Below, piece after piece: positions 6,061 through 12,018 of a DNA stretch of 12,018 nt. The notes under the pieces were generated by a model, which worked only from the letters and a program-made list of their open reading frames with translations, searched no databases and was not told the DNA's origin. The stretch's first letter is position 1. Every line of letters begins with the position of its first letter. The translations under genes and the position numbers were made by a program. The DNA comes from Quisquiliibacterium sp. (GTDB taxonomy: Bacteria; Pseudomonadota; Gammaproteobacteria; Burkholderiales; Burkholderiaceae_E), in the NCBI GenBank assembly GCA_023257915.1, contig JALRBB010000364.1:1-12018 (forward strand). The letters run 5' to 3'.

Positions 6061-7092
6061 ATGATCAGGAAATTCAGCACGAGCATTGCGATGCTCGCGA
6101 TTGCTAGCCTAGGAATGGCTAGCATGCCGGCTGCCGCCGAGAAGCTCAAGTTCCAGACCAGTTCCAACGCGAGCCACCTGTCGCTAACGATCCTGAATCG
6201 CGACTGGGTGCCGAAACTCAAGGAGCGCACCCAGGGCCGCTGGGAAATCGAACTGCTGCCGATCAAGGCAGTCGTACCCCATCGCGAAACTCCGCAGGCG
6301 GTCGCCAAGGGCATCCTGGACGGCGACATGACAGCGGTCAGCTATTTTTCGGGCAAAGACCCTGCGTTCGCACTGCTCGGTGACCTGATCGCAGGCTGGG
6401 ACAAGGTCGAGCAGCAAAATGATTATTGTCGTAACGGCGGTGGCAAGGAAATGCTGCAAAAGCTGTTCGCCAAGTACTTTTCCGGTGTCACGGTGATTGC
6501 CTGCGGCGCCTACAACAAGGAAGCCTTCGTCTCGAAGGTGCCGATCAAGTCGGTCGACGACCTCAAGGGGAAAAAGATTCGCTCACCTGAGGGGCTGGCC
6601 GCTGACGTGTTCCGTCGCGTTGGCGCCGCGCCTGTGTCGCTGCCGACCTCGGAAACCTATGGCGCGCTGGAAAAAGGCGTGATCGATGGGGCTGACAACT
6701 CGGCCTACTCGAACAACGATGCCAACGGCATGCACAAAGTGGCCAAGTTCCCGATCTATCCGGGTATCCACTCGATGCCGATGTTCCAGTTCACGATCTC
6801 GACCAAGACCTGGAAGAAGATGTCCGAACAGGACCGTAAGACGCTGGAGGACTGGTTTTACGAAGCCTACGACGCGCTGACCAAGGCAATCGACGCCGAG
6901 GATCAGAAGCTGGTGGCACGCGACAAGGCCGGCAAGGACATCACCATCATCGACTGGCCCCAGGCCGAGCGGGACAAGTTCCGTGCGATTGCAGAGCAGT
7001 CCTGGGCAGACTTCGCCAAGGGTTCGCCCTTCGCTAAAGAAGCGTTCGATACGCAGACGAAGTACATGCGTTCCAAGGGCCTGCTGAAGTAA
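6061..7092 (+). CDS. dctP: TRAP transporter solute-binding protein, DctP family
   Basis: A 343-residue periplasmic binding protein that delivers its ligand to the membrane subunits encoded next. It has a clear signal peptide (MIRK, a hydrophobic core, cleavage expected after Ala-Ala-Ala at residue 26). The mature protein begins EKLKFQTSS. SYFSGKDPAFALLGDLIAGW (94-113) resembles the mannitol/chloroaromatic/2-oxoacid branch of TRAP binding proteins. KIRSPEG contains the conserved Arg (R174) that in DctP proteins pairs with the ligand carboxylate, and SETYGALEKGVIDGADN (197-213) is the following family signature. The ligand is therefore probably a carboxylate. GAGGAGA lies 6-7 bases before the start. 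It is the first gene of the rightward operon and diverges from the dehydrogenase operon. Confidence 0.92.
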   Translation: MIRKFSTSIAMLAIASLGMASMPAAAEKLKFQTSSNASHLSLTILNRDWVPKLKERTQGRWEIELLPIKAVVPHRETPQAVAKGILDGDMTAVSYFSGKDPAFALLGDLIAGWDKVEQQNDYCRNGGGKEMLQKLFAKYFSGVTVIACGAYNKEAFVSKVPIKSVDDLKGKKIRSPEGLAADVFRRVGAAPVSLPTSETYGALEKGVIDGADNSAYSNNDANGMHKVAKFPIYPGIHSMPMFQFTISTKTWKKMSEQDRKTLEDWFYEAYDALTKAIDAEDQKLVARDKAGKDITIIDWPQAERDKFRAIAEQSWADFAKGSPFAKEAFDTQTKYMRSKGLLK

Positions 7093-7131
7093 GCCGGTCG
7101 GCAACTCCAGCGCTTCCAGGAAATCGGAATC

Positions 7132-9153
7132 ATGCAAGCAGCCGCAACCGATCAGATCGCGCCACGCTATAACGTGGTCGACCATCTGAGTCATTTCACC
7201 GGTGTCGCGGCATCGGTTCTGTACCTGGTCGCTGGGGTGGCCACGCTCTGGGAGGTCTTTGCGCGCTACGTTCTAAACGCGCCGACCTCCTGGGCGTTCG
7301 AGGTGGTGATGGTGCTTTGCGCTGCATCCTGGATGCTGTCTGCCGGGTACATCACGTTACGCGAGCGGCATATCCGGATTACGGTGATCTCCGATGCGGT
7401 ATCTCCGACCGCCGGGCATCGTCTGTCCGTGTTTTCTCACGTCGTTGGCATCGTTGCGCTTTACTTTCTCCTGACCGACGTCTTCCCGCTCGCAATCGAG
7501 GCGCTCAAAGAGGGCGAACTCACCGGCTCGGCGTTCAATTCGCCGATGCCGATGCTGCTCAAGGCATTACTGATGGTTGGCGCGACGATGTATTTCGCGC
7601 AATTGACGGTCAACTTGTATCGCAAGCTGCGCACGCCCCAGTCTCGCCAGGCGTTGCTGGCTGTCGCGACAATCATGACGCTGTATCTGCTCAACGGCAT
7701 CCTGGCCGAATTGTTCGGCGAGGAACTGGTATTCGGGCAATGGAAGTCAGCGATTGCCGACACGATTGACAGCTGGGATATTGAAAAACGCCTAAACCTC
7801 AAGTCTTACGGACTAGGCACGGTCTCACTGGCGATGGTCGTCGTGCTGGTCCTGCTGATGATGACCGGTATGCCGCTGGGCGTGCTGACGCTGATCGTGT
7901 CGGTGATCGTGGCGATTGGTTTTTTCGGGCCGCAGGGCATTTACCTGGTCTCGACCAACGCCGCCGGGCTACTCGATCACTATTCGCTGATCGCAATCCC
8001 GTTCTTCGTGCTGATGGCCTCGGTACTGGAACAAGCCGGCATTGCCGAGGACCTGTTCGACGCAATGGCGATCTTCGCCGGCAATCTGCGCGGCGGTGTC
8101 GCGGTACAGACGACGATCGTTGCGGTCATCCTTGCGGCGATGTCTGGCGTGATGGGTGGCGAGATCGTGATGCTGGGTCTGGTCGCCCTGCCGCAGATGC
8201 TGCGTCTGGGCTACGACCGCAAGCTGTCGATCGGCCTGATCTGTGCCTCCGGGGCACTCGCGACGCTGATCCCCCCTTCGGTTGTGATGATCGTCTATGG
8301 CCTGTCGGCCGAGGTCGGTATTGGCGATCTGTTCATGGCCGGATTCCTGCCCGGTCTGCTGCTGGCAACGCTGTACGTCATCTACGTGCTGGTGCGGGTC
8401 AATCTGAATCCGGCAATGGCGCCGACCGCGGCTGAAGTCGCCGAAAAGAACGGCAACAAGGCGCAATTGACGCCCCAGCGGGTCAAGGCGGTGATGCTCA
8501 GCATCGCGCTGATCGGCGGCGTGATGGGTTCCATCTATGCCGGCATTGCATCGGTGACTGAAGCTGCGGCGGTTGGAGCGATCGGCGCAATTGTGATCGC
8601 GTTCCTGCGCTCCGGATGGCGCCTGGACATTCTGCGCTATTCGCTGCATGGCGCGATGTCGACCGTCGGCACGATCATCTGGCTGATTCTTGGCGCGGTG
8701 TCCTTCGTCGGAATCTACAACCTGATCGGCGGCGCGGACTTCATGCGCTCGCTGTTCATGAACCTGGGGCTGCCTGCGATGGGCGTGATCCTGGTCATGA
8801 TGGCGATCCTGGTGGTGCTGGGCACCTTCATGGAGTGGATCGCGATCGTGTTCATCACGGTCCCAGTCTTCGCGCCGGTTGTGGTGACACTCGCCCCGGA
8901 ACTGGGCTTGACGCCAGATCAGGCCAAGATCTGGTTCGGAATCCTGTTCGTGATGAACATCCAGATCTATTTCTTGTCCCCGCCATTTGGCCCGGCCTGC
9001 TTCTGGCTGAAGTCAGTCGCCCCACCGGACATCACGCTGCAGGAGATCTTCCGCGCGGTCCTGCCCTATATCGCGCTGCAGATCGTCGGCCTGGTGCTGG
9101 TGATCATGTTCCCGCAGATCGCGCTGTGGTTGCCGGAAGCCCTGGGCAACTGA
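7132..9153 (+). CDS. dctQM: TRAP transporter fused permease (small DctQ plus large DctM subunits)
   Basis: A 673-residue inner-membrane protein that fuses both TRAP membrane subunits and uses an ion gradient (usually sodium) to import the ligand presented by the binding protein. Residues about 20-165 are the DctQ part: four hydrophobic helices with FARYVLNAPTSWAFEVVM (43-60) and TLRERHIRITVI (75-86). Residues about 173-195 form an additional hydrophobic helix, followed by a polar stretch (195-225), before the DctM part at about 228-673. DctM landmarks are IPFFVLMASVLEQAGIAEDLF (a segment at 289-309), SGVMGGEIVMLG (338-349), SGALATLIPPS (373-383), VTEAAAVGAIGA (475-486) and FLSPPFGPACFWLKSVAPP (614-632). 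The SPPFG...VAPP form is typical of the mannitol/chloroaromatic/2-oxoacid type rather than C4-dicarboxylate DctM. AGGAAA lies 8 bases before the ATG, 39 bases after the upstream stop. Confidence 0.93.
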   Translation: MQAAATDQIAPRYNVVDHLSHFTGVAASVLYLVAGVATLWEVFARYVLNAPTSWAFEVVMVLCAASWMLSAGYITLRERHIRITVISDAVSPTAGHRLSVFSHVVGIVALYFLLTDVFPLAIEALKEGELTGSAFNSPMPMLLKALLMVGATMYFAQLTVNLYRKLRTPQSRQALLAVATIMTLYLLNGILAELFGEELVFGQWKSAIADTIDSWDIEKRLNLKSYGLGTVSLAMVVVLVLLMMTGMPLGVLTLIVSVIVAIGFFGPQGIYLVSTNAAGLLDHYSLIAIPFFVLMASVLEQAGIAEDLFDAMAIFAGNLRGGVAVQTTIVAVILAAMSGVMGGEIVMLGLVALPQMLRLGYDRKLSIGLICASGALATLIPPSVVMIVYGLSAEVGIGDLFMAGFLPGLLLATLYVIYVLVRVNLNPAMAPTAAEVAEKNGNKAQLTPQRVKAVMLSIALIGGVMGSIYAGIASVTEAAAVGAIGAIVIAFLRSGWRLDILRYSLHGAMSTVGTIIWLILGAVSFVGIYNLIGGADFMRSLFMNLGLPAMGVILVMMAILVVLGTFMEWIAIVFITVPVFAPVVVTLAPELGLTPDQAKIWFGILFVMNIQIYFLSPPFGPACFWLKSVAPPDITLQEIFRAVLPYIALQIVGLVLVIMFPQIALWLPEALGN

Positions 9154-9181
9154 GCGCATTGAATCGACAGGAGACGCAAAC

Positions 9182-9304
9182 ATGCAAGGACGCGATGGTC
9201 TGGAAGAAGCCGATCGCTATGGCCCGATCGGCTGGATCGCAGGTGTCATCCTATCGGCGGCACTGATTCTGACGATGTTTCTGATGTCCAAGGGTCACTT
9301 CTGA
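9182..9304 (+). CDS. Small single-pass membrane protein in the TRAP operon (40 residues)
   Basis: An ATG at 9182, with a strong AGGAGA 7 bases upstream, opens a 40-codon frame ending TGA at 9302-9304, 28 bases after the permease stop on the same strand. The first 13 residues are charged and mostly acidic (E8, E9, D11 with R4, R12). Residues about 15-36 (PIGWIAGVILSAALILTMFL and the next two) form one uninterrupted hydrophobic helix, and the tail is KGHF. The positive tail predicts the C-terminus in the cytoplasm. Its size, strong ribosome binding site, spacing and membrane character argue for a real gene; it is too short for most ORF callers. I know of no standard third membrane component in fused-permease TRAP systems, so a role in assembly, stability or gating of the permease is only inferred. 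Confidence 0.75.
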   Translation: MQGRDGLEEADRYGPIGWIAGVILSAALILTMFLMSKGHF

Positions 9305-9349
9305 GCAAACGCCCGCCACCGTCACCCCTGCAAGCGAACCCTCGGCCTC

Positions 9350-10015
9350 TCATCGACTCGTCAGAGGTGCCAGCGGCGGCTCACCGCCGTTCGGGATCGG
9401 CGTGCGATCCACATTGAGCACCATCGAGATCAGCGAGTAGTAGCCATTGGTGCCGATCAGATCCATGACCCCCTGCTCACCGAACAGGTCCCGCACGCGG
9501 GCGTAACTCGCGTCGCTGACCTGTTTTTGCTGGTGCAACTCCAGGCTGAATTGATACACCGCTTCTTCGTCGGGCTGCATACCCTCAGGGGTTCGACCCT
9601 GCGCGATCGCCTCGGCGATCTTCGGATCAAGCCCCGCCTGCAAGGCAAGACGATGATGCGCAAACCATTCGTACTGCGCGCTCCAATGCCGCGCCGTGAC
9701 CAGGATCGCCAGTTCAGTGAGTTTGGGGCCGAGCGAACTCTCGAAACGAATGAAACTGCCGGCCTGCTGAAAGATCTCCCCGAGTTTCGGGCTACGAAGA
9801 AACACATTGAACGGCCCTCCAACGGAGCCGGGGGTCGCACTCGCGGCCGATCCTGCAACCTTGGACCTTGGACCTGACTGAATCGAGGCAACCAGTTCAC
9901 GCTGGCCCTCGGTCATCTGGTCGGGAGCGATTGGGTGAAAGCGCCCAACGGCAGCAGAGATTCCGGGTTCGACCGCATGGACGAGGGCGGGCACGAGTCG
10001 CGGCAACAGCTTCAT
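9350..10015 (-). CDS. Carboxymuconolactone decarboxylase/AhpD-like family protein
   Basis: A 221-residue protein of the alpha-helical CMD/AhpD-like family. The family core begins near RFHPIAPDQMTEGQRELVASI (a segment at 25-45) and continues with GGPFNVFLRSPKLGEIF (66-82). The conserved ELAILVTARHWSAQYEWFAH (101-120) contains E116 and H120/H121 at the CMD active-site positions, and is followed by ALQAGLD. There is no Cys-x-x-Cys, so it is not a peroxidase-type AhpD; a lyase/lactonase role or an undetermined role is more likely. About 22 residues precede the usual family start and include a moderately hydrophobic stretch (LVPALVHAV), which could be a poor export signal. The start at 10015 is fixed by AAGGAG 8 bases upstream; the open frame upstream is not family-like. 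It converges on the TRAP operon with a 45-base gap and may belong to the same metabolism. Confidence 0.85.
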   Translation of the reverse strand: MKLLPRLVPALVHAVEPGISAAVGRFHPIAPDQMTEGQRELVASIQSGPRSKVAGSAASATPGSVGGPFNVFLRSPKLGEIFQQAGSFIRFESSLGPKLTELAILVTARHWSAQYEWFAHHRLALQAGLDPKIAEAIAQGRTPEGMQPDEEAVYQFSLELHQQKQVSDASYARVRDLFGEQGVMDLIGTNGYYSLISMVLNVDRTPIPNGGEPPLAPLTSR

Positions 10016-10087
10016 TGAGGTCACTCCTTCACCAGGGCGCGAAAACCGTTTTCGGCGCCGTGGACCGCACGGCACGAATGCGCCGAA

Positions 10088-10116
10088 AGTGTCAGCGAGC
10101 GCCCGATTGAAGTCAA
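10088..10116 (-). promoter_or_regulatory. Candidate promoter for the CMD-family gene
   Basis: Read leftward, TTGACT (10111-10116, 5/6 to the -35 consensus) and GACACT (10088-10093, 3/6 to the -10 consensus) are 17 bases apart. They would give a leader of roughly 65 bases before the ATG at 10015. The -35 box and spacing are good, but the -10 box is poor. Confidence 0.35.
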
Positions 10117-10188
10117 CGCAGCGGTTTCGCTGGATGGCGAGCACCGAACGGGTGAGTATCCCGGGCCCGCGGGGGTTAGGCTGAAGAC

Positions 10189-10446
10189 GTGATGTTCCCG
10201 CGCGACGAAAAGGCTCACTCTCTGGGCATGGAAAACAATCACTCCCCAGTCGCCGTCGTGATCACTGCCGCCGGCATCCTCACCGTCATCTTCGACAACC
10301 AGCAGATCGTTTGCGTCGGTCCGCAAGGCGATCTCATCGAACTGATCGATGAACCAGACCCGGGGCTTCCCGGCACCCGACACCATGCTGCGAGCCGAAT
10401 CAACTTGCGGCCATCTGCTCCGCGCGCGCGACGAATGCGTCGATGA
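10189..10446 (+). CDS. Uncertain small ORF of unknown function
   Basis: An open frame of up to 85 codons with possible starts at GTG 10189, ATG 10192 or ATG 10228, none with a convincing ribosome binding site. Between 10228 and about 10375 the base composition by codon position (moderate G+C at position 1, low at 2, very high at 3, by eye) follows the pattern of real genes in this window. It does so better in this frame than in the aligned leftward frame. The predicted protein has a hydrophobic segment, VAVVITAAGILTVIF, then an acidic part GDLIELIDEPDPG. Its last 47 bases overlap the end of ratA on the other strand. I recognise no family. It could be a small gene, a gene remnant, or chance. 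Confidence 0.25.
   Translation: MMFPRDEKAHSLGMENNHSPVAVVITAAGILTVIFDNQQIVCVGPQGDLIELIDEPDPGLPGTRHHAASRINLRPSAPRARRMRR
10360..10373 (-). terminator. Hairpin downstream of ratA
   Basis: CCGGG-loop-CCCGG is a perfect 5-base-pair stem with a 4-base loop (AAGC in the leftward transcript), 26 bases after the ratA stop. No T-run follows, so it is at best a weak terminator or 3'-end stabiliser. Confidence 0.3.
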
Positions 10447-10831
10447 CATCACGACTTAGCCGCTCGACAATTCTTGAACCGACAGTGCGCTCGAGCAAGG
10501 GCGAGAACTCGCACTGCAAGTCGAAATCCACTTTGCAGGCATCGCGCGCGAGCGGCTTGAATCGCCAGGCGAGCTCAAGGCTCTGGAACGGTCCAGATTG
10601 CTGACGCACCGTGATCAGCTCCGGACGCGTCAAGCGGGTCAGCGCCGTCATATCGAACGCGAGCCGGCGCATGCCGATCCGCATCTCGGTCAGATACTGA
10701 GAACCCTGCTCCTGGCTAACAAGGATTCGCTCGCAGCCCGGCACGAATTGCGGATAGGCACGAACGTCGGCAATCAGATCGAAGATAGATTCTGCAGCTT
10801 GCGGAAGCAGTACCGAGTGAGTCACATGCAT
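10400..10831 (-). CDS. ratA: RatA/Coq10-type START-domain protein
   Basis: A 143-residue protein spanning the full length of the RatA/Coq10 family (SRPBCC/START-like fold). It opens with HSVLLPQAAESIFDLIADVRAY (a segment of residues 5-26), continues with YPQFVPGCE (26-34; YPxFLPWC in relatives) and SGPFQSLELAWRF (79-91), and ends with the long C-terminal helix VGSRIVERLSRDVIDAFVARA. In E. coli RatA was described as binding the 50S ribosomal subunit and blocking 70S association, while mitochondrial Coq10 binds ubiquinone. Which role applies here cannot be read from sequence. No strong Shine-Dalgarno sequence precedes ATG 10831. The usual neighbours (smpB divergent, an RnfH-like gene downstream) are absent. 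It lies 77 bases downstream of the cyclopropane synthase gene on the same strand. Confidence 0.9.
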   Translation of the reverse strand: MHVTHSVLLPQAAESIFDLIADVRAYPQFVPGCERILVSQEQGSQYLTEMRIGMRRLAFDMTALTRLTRPELITVRQQSGPFQSLELAWRFKPLARDACKVDFDLQCEFSPLLERTVGSRIVERLSRDVIDAFVARAEQMAAS

Positions 10832-10873
10832 CAGGCAACTTTAGACCAAGGCAGCAGATCGCGCGACTCCGGT

Positions 10874-10907
10874 CCGGCCTGATATCAGACCGGTACGCGC
10901 TTCGCGT
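10874..10907 (-). other. Two adjacent hairpins after the cyclopropane synthase gene
   Basis: The sequence at 10874-10893 is a near-perfect 20-base palindrome. In the leftward transcript it reads CCGGTCTG-ATAT-CAGGCCGG, an 8-base-pair stem whose only imperfect pair is an allowed G·U; on the opposite strand that position is a C·A mismatch. Immediately after the stop codon (10909-10911) lies ACGCG-3-CGCGT (10895-10907), a second small stem. No T-tract follows. The wobble pairing points to a function in the leftward RNA, as a terminator-like or 3'-stabilising structure between cfa and ratA. A protein-binding palindrome upstream of ratA is the alternative. Confidence 0.45.
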
Positions 10908-10908
10908 G

Positions 10909-12018
10909 TCATCGCACCGAGCGGTACACCGCGCGCCTGAGCCGGGGAGTCAGGACAAGCTGCCAGAGTTGCCCCTGGCGTGAGCGGAAGAACCCGGCGC
11001 AACAGTGCAGGTAATACTTCCACATCCGGTAAAACCGCTGATCGTAGCGATCGGCAAGTCGCAGCCAGGCCTTATCGAAGCGCTGCCACCAGGCCATCAG
11101 CGTCCGGTCGTAGTCTTGCCCGAAGTTGTGCCAGTCTTCGATGATGAAACGCCCCTCAAGTGCCTGGGTAAGCTCGATCGCCGAGGGCAGCTTGCCGTTC
11201 GGGAAGATGTATCGATCGATCCAGGGATCTGTATGCGCTGAGGTGACGTCGACACCGATCGTATGCAGCAGGAAGATTCCGTCCTCGTTGAGCAAGCGTC
11301 TCGCCGCACCGAAGTAGGCCTCGTAGTTTTTGGGCCCGACATGCTCAAACATGCCCACTGAGGCAATGCGATCGAAATGGCCGCTGAGTTCCCGGTAGTC
11401 GACCAGTTCGATCTGCACCGGCAGGCCCTTGCAACGCTCAAGCGCCAGCGCCTGCTGCTCCCGGGAAACCGTGACGCCGACGACACTGACTCCATAACGC
11501 TCCGCGGCAAAGCGCGCCAGCCCGCCCCATCCACAACCGATGTCGAGCAGCCGCATACCCGGCCTGAGCTGAAGCTTGCGGCAGATCAGGTCCAGCTTGT
11601 GCTCCTGAGCTTGCTCCAGCGTACTGGCGCTCGCCCAATAGCCGCAGGAATAGATCATCCGCGAATCGAGCATTGCCTCGAAAACATCGTTGCCGATGTC
11701 GTAATGCCTCTCGCCGACCTGATAGGCCCGCCGCGAGGATTGCAGGTTCAAAAAGCGGTGGCGGAGCAATTCGATCGCCATCCTCAGCCTGGCCGATCCG
11801 ACGACTCGTCGGTCTAGATTGGCAGACATCACGCGGGTAAAAAATTCGTCGAGCTGCTGGCAATCCCACATTCCATCCATGTAGGTTTCGCCGAGCCCGA
11901 GCGACCAGCGGGAAAATACTTCCCGGTACACCCGATCGTCGTGTACCAGCATGTCTGCCGGTCCGGATCCGTTGATGCAGACCGATGCGAGTTGCAGCAG
12001 TTCTGCGAGAACTGCCGG
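10909..12018 (-). CDS. cfa: Cyclopropane fatty acid synthase, 5' end missing at the window edge
   Basis: The enzyme transfers a methylene group from S-adenosylmethionine to unsaturated acyl chains of membrane phospholipids. The frame is open to base 12018, giving 369 residues. Sequence before the internal Met at 11952 (LASVCINGSGPADM) still matches E. coli Cfa, so only about 20 N-terminal residues are missing and the Met at 11952 is not the start. The match continues with SLGLGETYMDGMW, then ERHYDIGNDVF and the YSCGYW motif with the conserved Cys. LLDIGCGWGG is the SAM-binding loop. VGMFEHVGPKNY, FLLHTIG and NFGQDYD carry the Glu, His and Tyr that hold bicarbonate in Cfa. The end, TPRLRRAVYRSVR, is complete. 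In enterobacteria cfa is induced in stationary phase by RpoS; its promoter lies outside the window. Transcription may continue into ratA through two hairpins. Confidence 0.96.
   Translation of the reverse strand, partial: PAVLAELLQLASVCINGSGPADMLVHDDRVYREVFSRWSLGLGETYMDGMWDCQQLDEFFTRVMSANLDRRVVGSARLRMAIELLRHRFLNLQSSRRAYQVGERHYDIGNDVFEAMLDSRMIYSCGYWASASTLEQAQEHKLDLICRKLQLRPGMRLLDIGCGWGGLARFAAERYGVSVVGVTVSREQQALALERCKGLPVQIELVDYRELSGHFDRIASVGMFEHVGPKNYEAYFGAARRLLNEDGIFLLHTIGVDVTSAHTDPWIDRYIFPNGKLPSAIELTQALEGRFIIEDWHNFGQDYDRTLMAWWQRFDKAWLRLADRYDQRFYRMWKYYLHCCAGFFRSRQGQLWQLVLTPRLRRAVYRSVR

Larger units (their letters stand above)
10016..10399. other. Stretch between the CMD-family gene and ratA without a confident gene
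   Basis: This 384-base stretch contains the ribosome binding site and a promoter candidate for the leftward CMD-family gene, one uncertain rightward small ORF, a G+C-rich run near 10161-10176, and a short hairpin after ratA. No gene for an RnfH-like partner, which follows ratA in many proteobacteria, could be recognised in any leftward frame. Confidence 0.5.

Noticed and set aside
8616..9266. A 216-codon rightward open frame overlapping the end of the permease
   Set aside because: It is a shifted frame of the DctM coding region, rich in Arg/His/Asp, without family sequence; the 40-residue frame at 9182 is in a different frame with its own ribosome binding site.
9859..9872. Tandem CCTTGGA repeat
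   Set aside because: Two 7-base copies inside a coding gene, out of phase with codons, too short to be more than chance or a small slippage event.
10021..10452. A 143-codon leftward open frame between the CMD-family gene and ratA
   Set aside because: No recognisable family, overlaps the ratA 3' end on the same strand, no ribosome binding site, and codon-position composition fits it less well than the opposite strand.
11953..12018. Taking the Met at 11952 as the start of the cyclopropane synthase
   Set aside because: The frame continues to the window edge and the upstream residues align with the E. coli Cfa N-terminus.

Overview
The window is GC-rich chromosomal DNA with strong G/C preference at third codon positions. 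It carries a RatA-type START-domain protein, an E. coli-like cyclopropane fatty acid synthase and a periplasmic TRAP transporter, so it comes from a Gram-negative bacterium, most likely a beta- or gammaproteobacterium. The genus cannot be named from sequence alone. I saw no tRNA, rRNA, CRISPR array, insertion sequence or integrase.

Left part (1-2998). The 5' end of a 3-hydroxyisobutyrate-dehydrogenase-family gene (L-threonate-dehydrogenase-like) runs leftward off the edge. It is separated by a 167-base gap, holding a GntR/FCD-type operator candidate (TTGTCCGACAA), from a large rightward gene for a secreted protein of unknown function.

Central part (2999-9304). This looks like an organic-acid uptake and catabolism locus built around a divergent promoter region (5893-6060). 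Leftward, three dehydrogenase genes form a tight operon: a beta-hydroxyacid dehydrogenase with an unusual Thr-Arg-Thr substrate motif, an isocitrate/isopropylmalate-type beta-decarboxylating dehydrogenase, and a shikimate-dehydrogenase-like protein whose active site departs from true AroE. Rightward lie a TRAP solute-binding protein, a fused TRAP permease (small and large subunits in one chain), and an unlisted 40-residue single-pass membrane protein with a strong ribosome binding site. The simplest reading is import of a carboxylated (possibly sulfonated or dicarboxylic) compound by the TRAP system, then stepwise NAD(P)-dependent oxidation, one step being decarboxylating. The substrate is not determinable here, and this gene set matches no described pathway I can name with confidence.

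Right part (9305-12018). A carboxymuconolactone-decarboxylase/AhpD-like gene converges on the TRAP operon and may belong to the same metabolism. A 384-base stretch follows that holds only an uncertain small ORF. Then come leftward housekeeping genes: ratA and the cyclopropane fatty acid synthase gene, which lacks its extreme 5' end at the window edge. Between those two is a pair of hairpins, one with a near-perfect 20-base palindrome.
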